NCBI GenBank assembly: GCA_020310875.1
Contig: CM035441.1
Span: 81,089,378-81,153,377, forward strand
From: Ceratopteris richardii
Taxonomy: Eukaryota > Streptophyta > Polypodiopsida > Polypodiales > Pteridaceae
Reading direction: 5' to 3'
DNA length: 64,000 bases
Below the pieces are notes generated by a model. It did no database searches. It saw only the letters and a program-made list of their open reading frames with translations, and was not told where the DNA came from. Below, piece after piece: positions 61,491 through 64,000 of this stretch. The translations under genes were made by a program, and so were the position numbers. Every line of letters begins with the position of its first letter. The stretch's first letter is position 1.

Positions 61491-62919
61491 GATAAGCCTT
61501 CTTTCATTGCTAGAGCAGAAACCTTTGTCTTAGCTCCTGAAAGTGTCCTGATCATTTGCACCTACTTAGCCTCTTTCTGAGGTTCTGCAATGATCAAGAT
61601 GGGAGTAGTAGTGGAAAAGGGGCGAATCATCTTAGTCCATGAGGATCTTTGGCCATGGGAGGCTATGCCCATGTGACCCTCTTCGTAGACCAGATCCATC
61701 TCTATGTCCCGTGCCAAAGAGTGATACCTTTGGTTTCTTACTAGAGGTGTGATTTTTTATCAAAGTCCCAAGACAAACTCTTGGACTTTAGAAGCTCTAG
61801 AATAGAGTCAAGTACATTGAGAACTACCTCCCTATACTTATTGCATAGTCATAACATTTTTGGTTTTTTTTTACTCAGTAAAAAACAAGCATCTAGTGCC
61901 CTTGACCTCTTGTGTGGTGGTACAAAGTTATTATTAAATAAGACTTTAAATTGTTCCTAAGAAGTGGATTATATCTTGGCCTTTTTTAGTTTACACGACT
62001 ACCTATGGGAAACACCCATAAGGTTATAGGTAGCCTATTGATTTACGCCTATCATCCATGATATGGCATAATTGGAAGCACTGCTCCCATTGGTTGAGAT
62101 TCTCCTCAACAACGTCAGCAGTTCATGCACTAGGGGAGCCATGATATCATGGCCACTTAAGGTCCTTAAGACACCATCTCACTTCTCTCACTAGGACACT
62201 CTCAACTTGGAATTTCTAGAGTCCAATGCTCACCTACAACATCTAACACCATTCTTGGAATGCTACTCTCTTGTTTGTCTTTATCCTTCTTAGAGCTATG
62301 TATGTGCTCCAAGATGCTCTAAAGTGTACTCTATAACTAGGAGATCCTAGTGCTCATGGTTTTTATGGCATCTGCAGAGTGGTCAAGGATGAGCGTTTTG
62401 TCCCTAAGAGGTGAAGATAGACCTTTGTCCATGACTAAGAAAAAAAAAGTTCTTTTTATTTTTTATTGTTTTTCTATTTTTCAATGTTTGTTATCTATGT
62501 ATTTATGCACACCTAGATTAAAGGATGGAAATGAAAAGTAACTAGTCACAAGAGTCTATATAAAAGAGAAACCAAATAACAACACTATTAGTATGCTTCT
62601 CCACTCTTATGCATCTATCATATACGCATCTATCATCTATGCATGCAAAATTTTAAAAAAATTTGGTAGTATTTCTATCTCATTCATGTTGTCATTTAAT
62701 GAATGCACCATGGAAACACAAGGATGCCATCAAAGAGGAGATAATGATAGAAACAAACCTATTTAAATTCGTGTACATCAATAGCTTGATATCTGAAAAT
62801 AATAGACGCACAAACAGTTTCTATGATGTGCTTAATAGGGCTGCTTGCAATATGCTTTGTTGAAAGCCTAAAAGAACGAAATGGTTCTCCCAAGGTGTAC
62901 TCTGAAGCATTAGATTTAG
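61491..62919. other. No gene recognised
   Basis: No transposon protein could be assigned. The minus strand from about 62130 to 61900 reads partly like coding sequence (HELLTLLRRIS, then NYAISWMIGVN), broken by stops, and may be an unidentified retroelement gag. The plus strand holds only short frames. Confidence 0.35.
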
Positions 62920-62946
62920 AATCATAGTTGTTGAGGCTAAGAATTG

Positions 62947-62993
<47 letters not shown>

Positions 62994-63017
62994 AATCACA
63001 GTTGTTGAGGCTAAGAA
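62920..63017. repeat. (TC)n tract flanked by a 24-bp direct repeat
   Basis: The 24-bp word at 62920-62943 ('aatcatagttgttgaggcta' start) recurs at 62994-63017 with one mismatch. A (TC)n tract of about 45 bp lies between. Confidence 0.9.
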
Positions 63018-63112
63018 CTCCATTGTTGTACCACTTTGAAAAGGTTGCCAAAAAAAGCTGAGTTCAACCCATGGTAGTCACCTTGAATATTTCACTTTGT
63101 AATTTTTTTTTG

Positions 63113-63335
63113 TTAGATCCATTTACCATGCAAGGACCAAGAACATTGAATTGCACTATCACTCTGTAAGGGAAAGGTATTGAAAAATGAGGATTCTATG
63201 ATTACTATAGGTAGGAAACACCAGATTTTGGATATGCGTACAAAATCTTTGAATGATACGAAGGTCATGAAATTCAATAAAAACATTAACATGAAGGATC
63301 TTGGATGAAAATGTCAATTGAACTTTCAAGAGGAG
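63113..63335 (+). pseudogene. Copia RNase H tail fragment
   Basis: Plus-strand IYHARTKNIELHYHSVRERY is the conserved end of copia RNase H. Decayed DMRTKSLNDTKVMKFNKNIN-like tail codons follow, then a short purine tract (AAGAGGAG) before a TGTTA start. Stops are present. Everything upstream of the RNase H tail is missing. Confidence 0.75.
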
Positions 63336-64000
63336 TGTTAAAATTCAATCTTCAAAATAAAGTTTGTGGGCAAAATACTTTTAAAAAAATGTATGAAAGG
63401 TTAGAACACAATTTTATCCTAGAAAAAATTCAAACAAAGAGTCTCCAAATCGTTTCAGGAATTTCTGTAATTTAGAAATAACATTTTAAGGAAAAGTTGT
63501 TCCTCTATTGTAGGGGCCAACTTGCATTTTGTATGCCTTGTATCATATTTTTGTTTGGAATCTCGTGTGGTATTTGATTCTTATAGTTAGTTCTTAGTGT
63601 TTTGGAGTTAAGAAAGCAAGACCGTAACTTAAATAACTCCCCTACTTTCTTCAATTCCACATTTGGCTTTGAGTATCTCACTAGCTATGTATGCAATGAC
63701 TAGTTTGTTTTTATTAAGCTGGATTGGATGGTTCATATATTGTACGAATCCAGTTTTTTGCATACTTACTCTTTATATGTAGATAATAAAGTCTTCTAGA
63801 TTTTTCTAAACTCTTAAGATCCAGTTTATTTAATAGTCTTGGAGTAACCCAATCTAAAGTATAGGTGTATCGCTACAATGTTCTCCGTTTCTGTATGCTA
63901 GATAGCATCTTCTCAAGGGCAAAGTAAAGCGTACAAATTCATTTGGAATTTCATTTCTTTCATTTCAGAACCCTTATATATGTATATTACTTAAAGCATA
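63336..64000 (+). repeat. Probable copia 3' LTR, right end uncertain
   Basis: Starts TGTTAAAATTCAATC right after the purine tract. No clear matching CA terminus was found, and the LTR may end near 63900 or beyond the window. No open frame of note. Confidence 0.45.

Overview
The window reads as intergenic DNA from a large, repeat-dense plant nuclear genome. The evidence is plant-type Ty1/copia and Ty3/gypsy retrotransposons with tRNA-iMet-type primer sites, a plant L1-like LINE, a CACTA-type transposon end whose terminus reads CACTACAAGAAAT on the minus strand, and many long (TA)n, (CA)n and TATGTG-type microsatellites. The species cannot be named from the sequence. No intact host gene, tRNA or rRNA was found. 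Every recognisable protein segment belongs to a transposable element, and nearly all carry stops, frameshifts or lost catalytic residues.

Left third (1-19.4 kb): two copies of an unclassified repeat in tandem (A 1-2270, B 2271-3785), then a compound microsatellite, a cluster of GATGC/GCATC palindromes like CACTA subterminal repeats, a CT tract and a 1.2 kb ACATAC array. A decayed gypsy element follows from 6.7 kb (RNase H, integrase). It has the odd feature of a retropepsin-like segment 3' of integrase, and then about 5.5 kb of broken Pro-rich and coiled-coil ORFs on the same strand. A perfect 22-bp hairpin lies at 14983-15030. A truncated copia with its 3' LTR ends this part.

Middle (19.4-33.8 kb): a third copy (C) of the unclassified repeat is adjoined by a 5'-truncated L1-like LINE (21724-24817, minus strand) with a poly(A) tail and a 14-bp target-site duplication. 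Next come a copia fragment whose reverse transcriptase is split by a TA array, with its LTR (26336-27515), and pieces of a second LINE lineage on the minus strand. These pieces are interrupted by a 1.7 kb TATGTG array, a CT tract and a CACTA right end.

Right half (33.8-64 kb): a three-element copia nest. Host B (33.8-48.1 kb) was hit in its integrase by element A (34881-40640, TSD CAAAA) and in its RNase H by element D (42670-47654, TSD TTCCA), which belongs to B's own family. To the right are a gypsy gag relic, inverted-repeat arms about 4 kb apart, three tandem units resembling the C-terminal part of CACTA transposase (DUF4216-like), more microsatellites, and a large LTR element (55433-60216, TSD ATGTG). 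That element has 1.8-2.6 kb LTRs around an internal region of only about 370 bp and sits inside a TATGTG microsatellite. Copia LTR fragments and an unrecognised AT-rich stretch close the window.

These parts do not form a working pathway. The window records successive insertions, mainly copia, followed by microsatellite expansion and decay.
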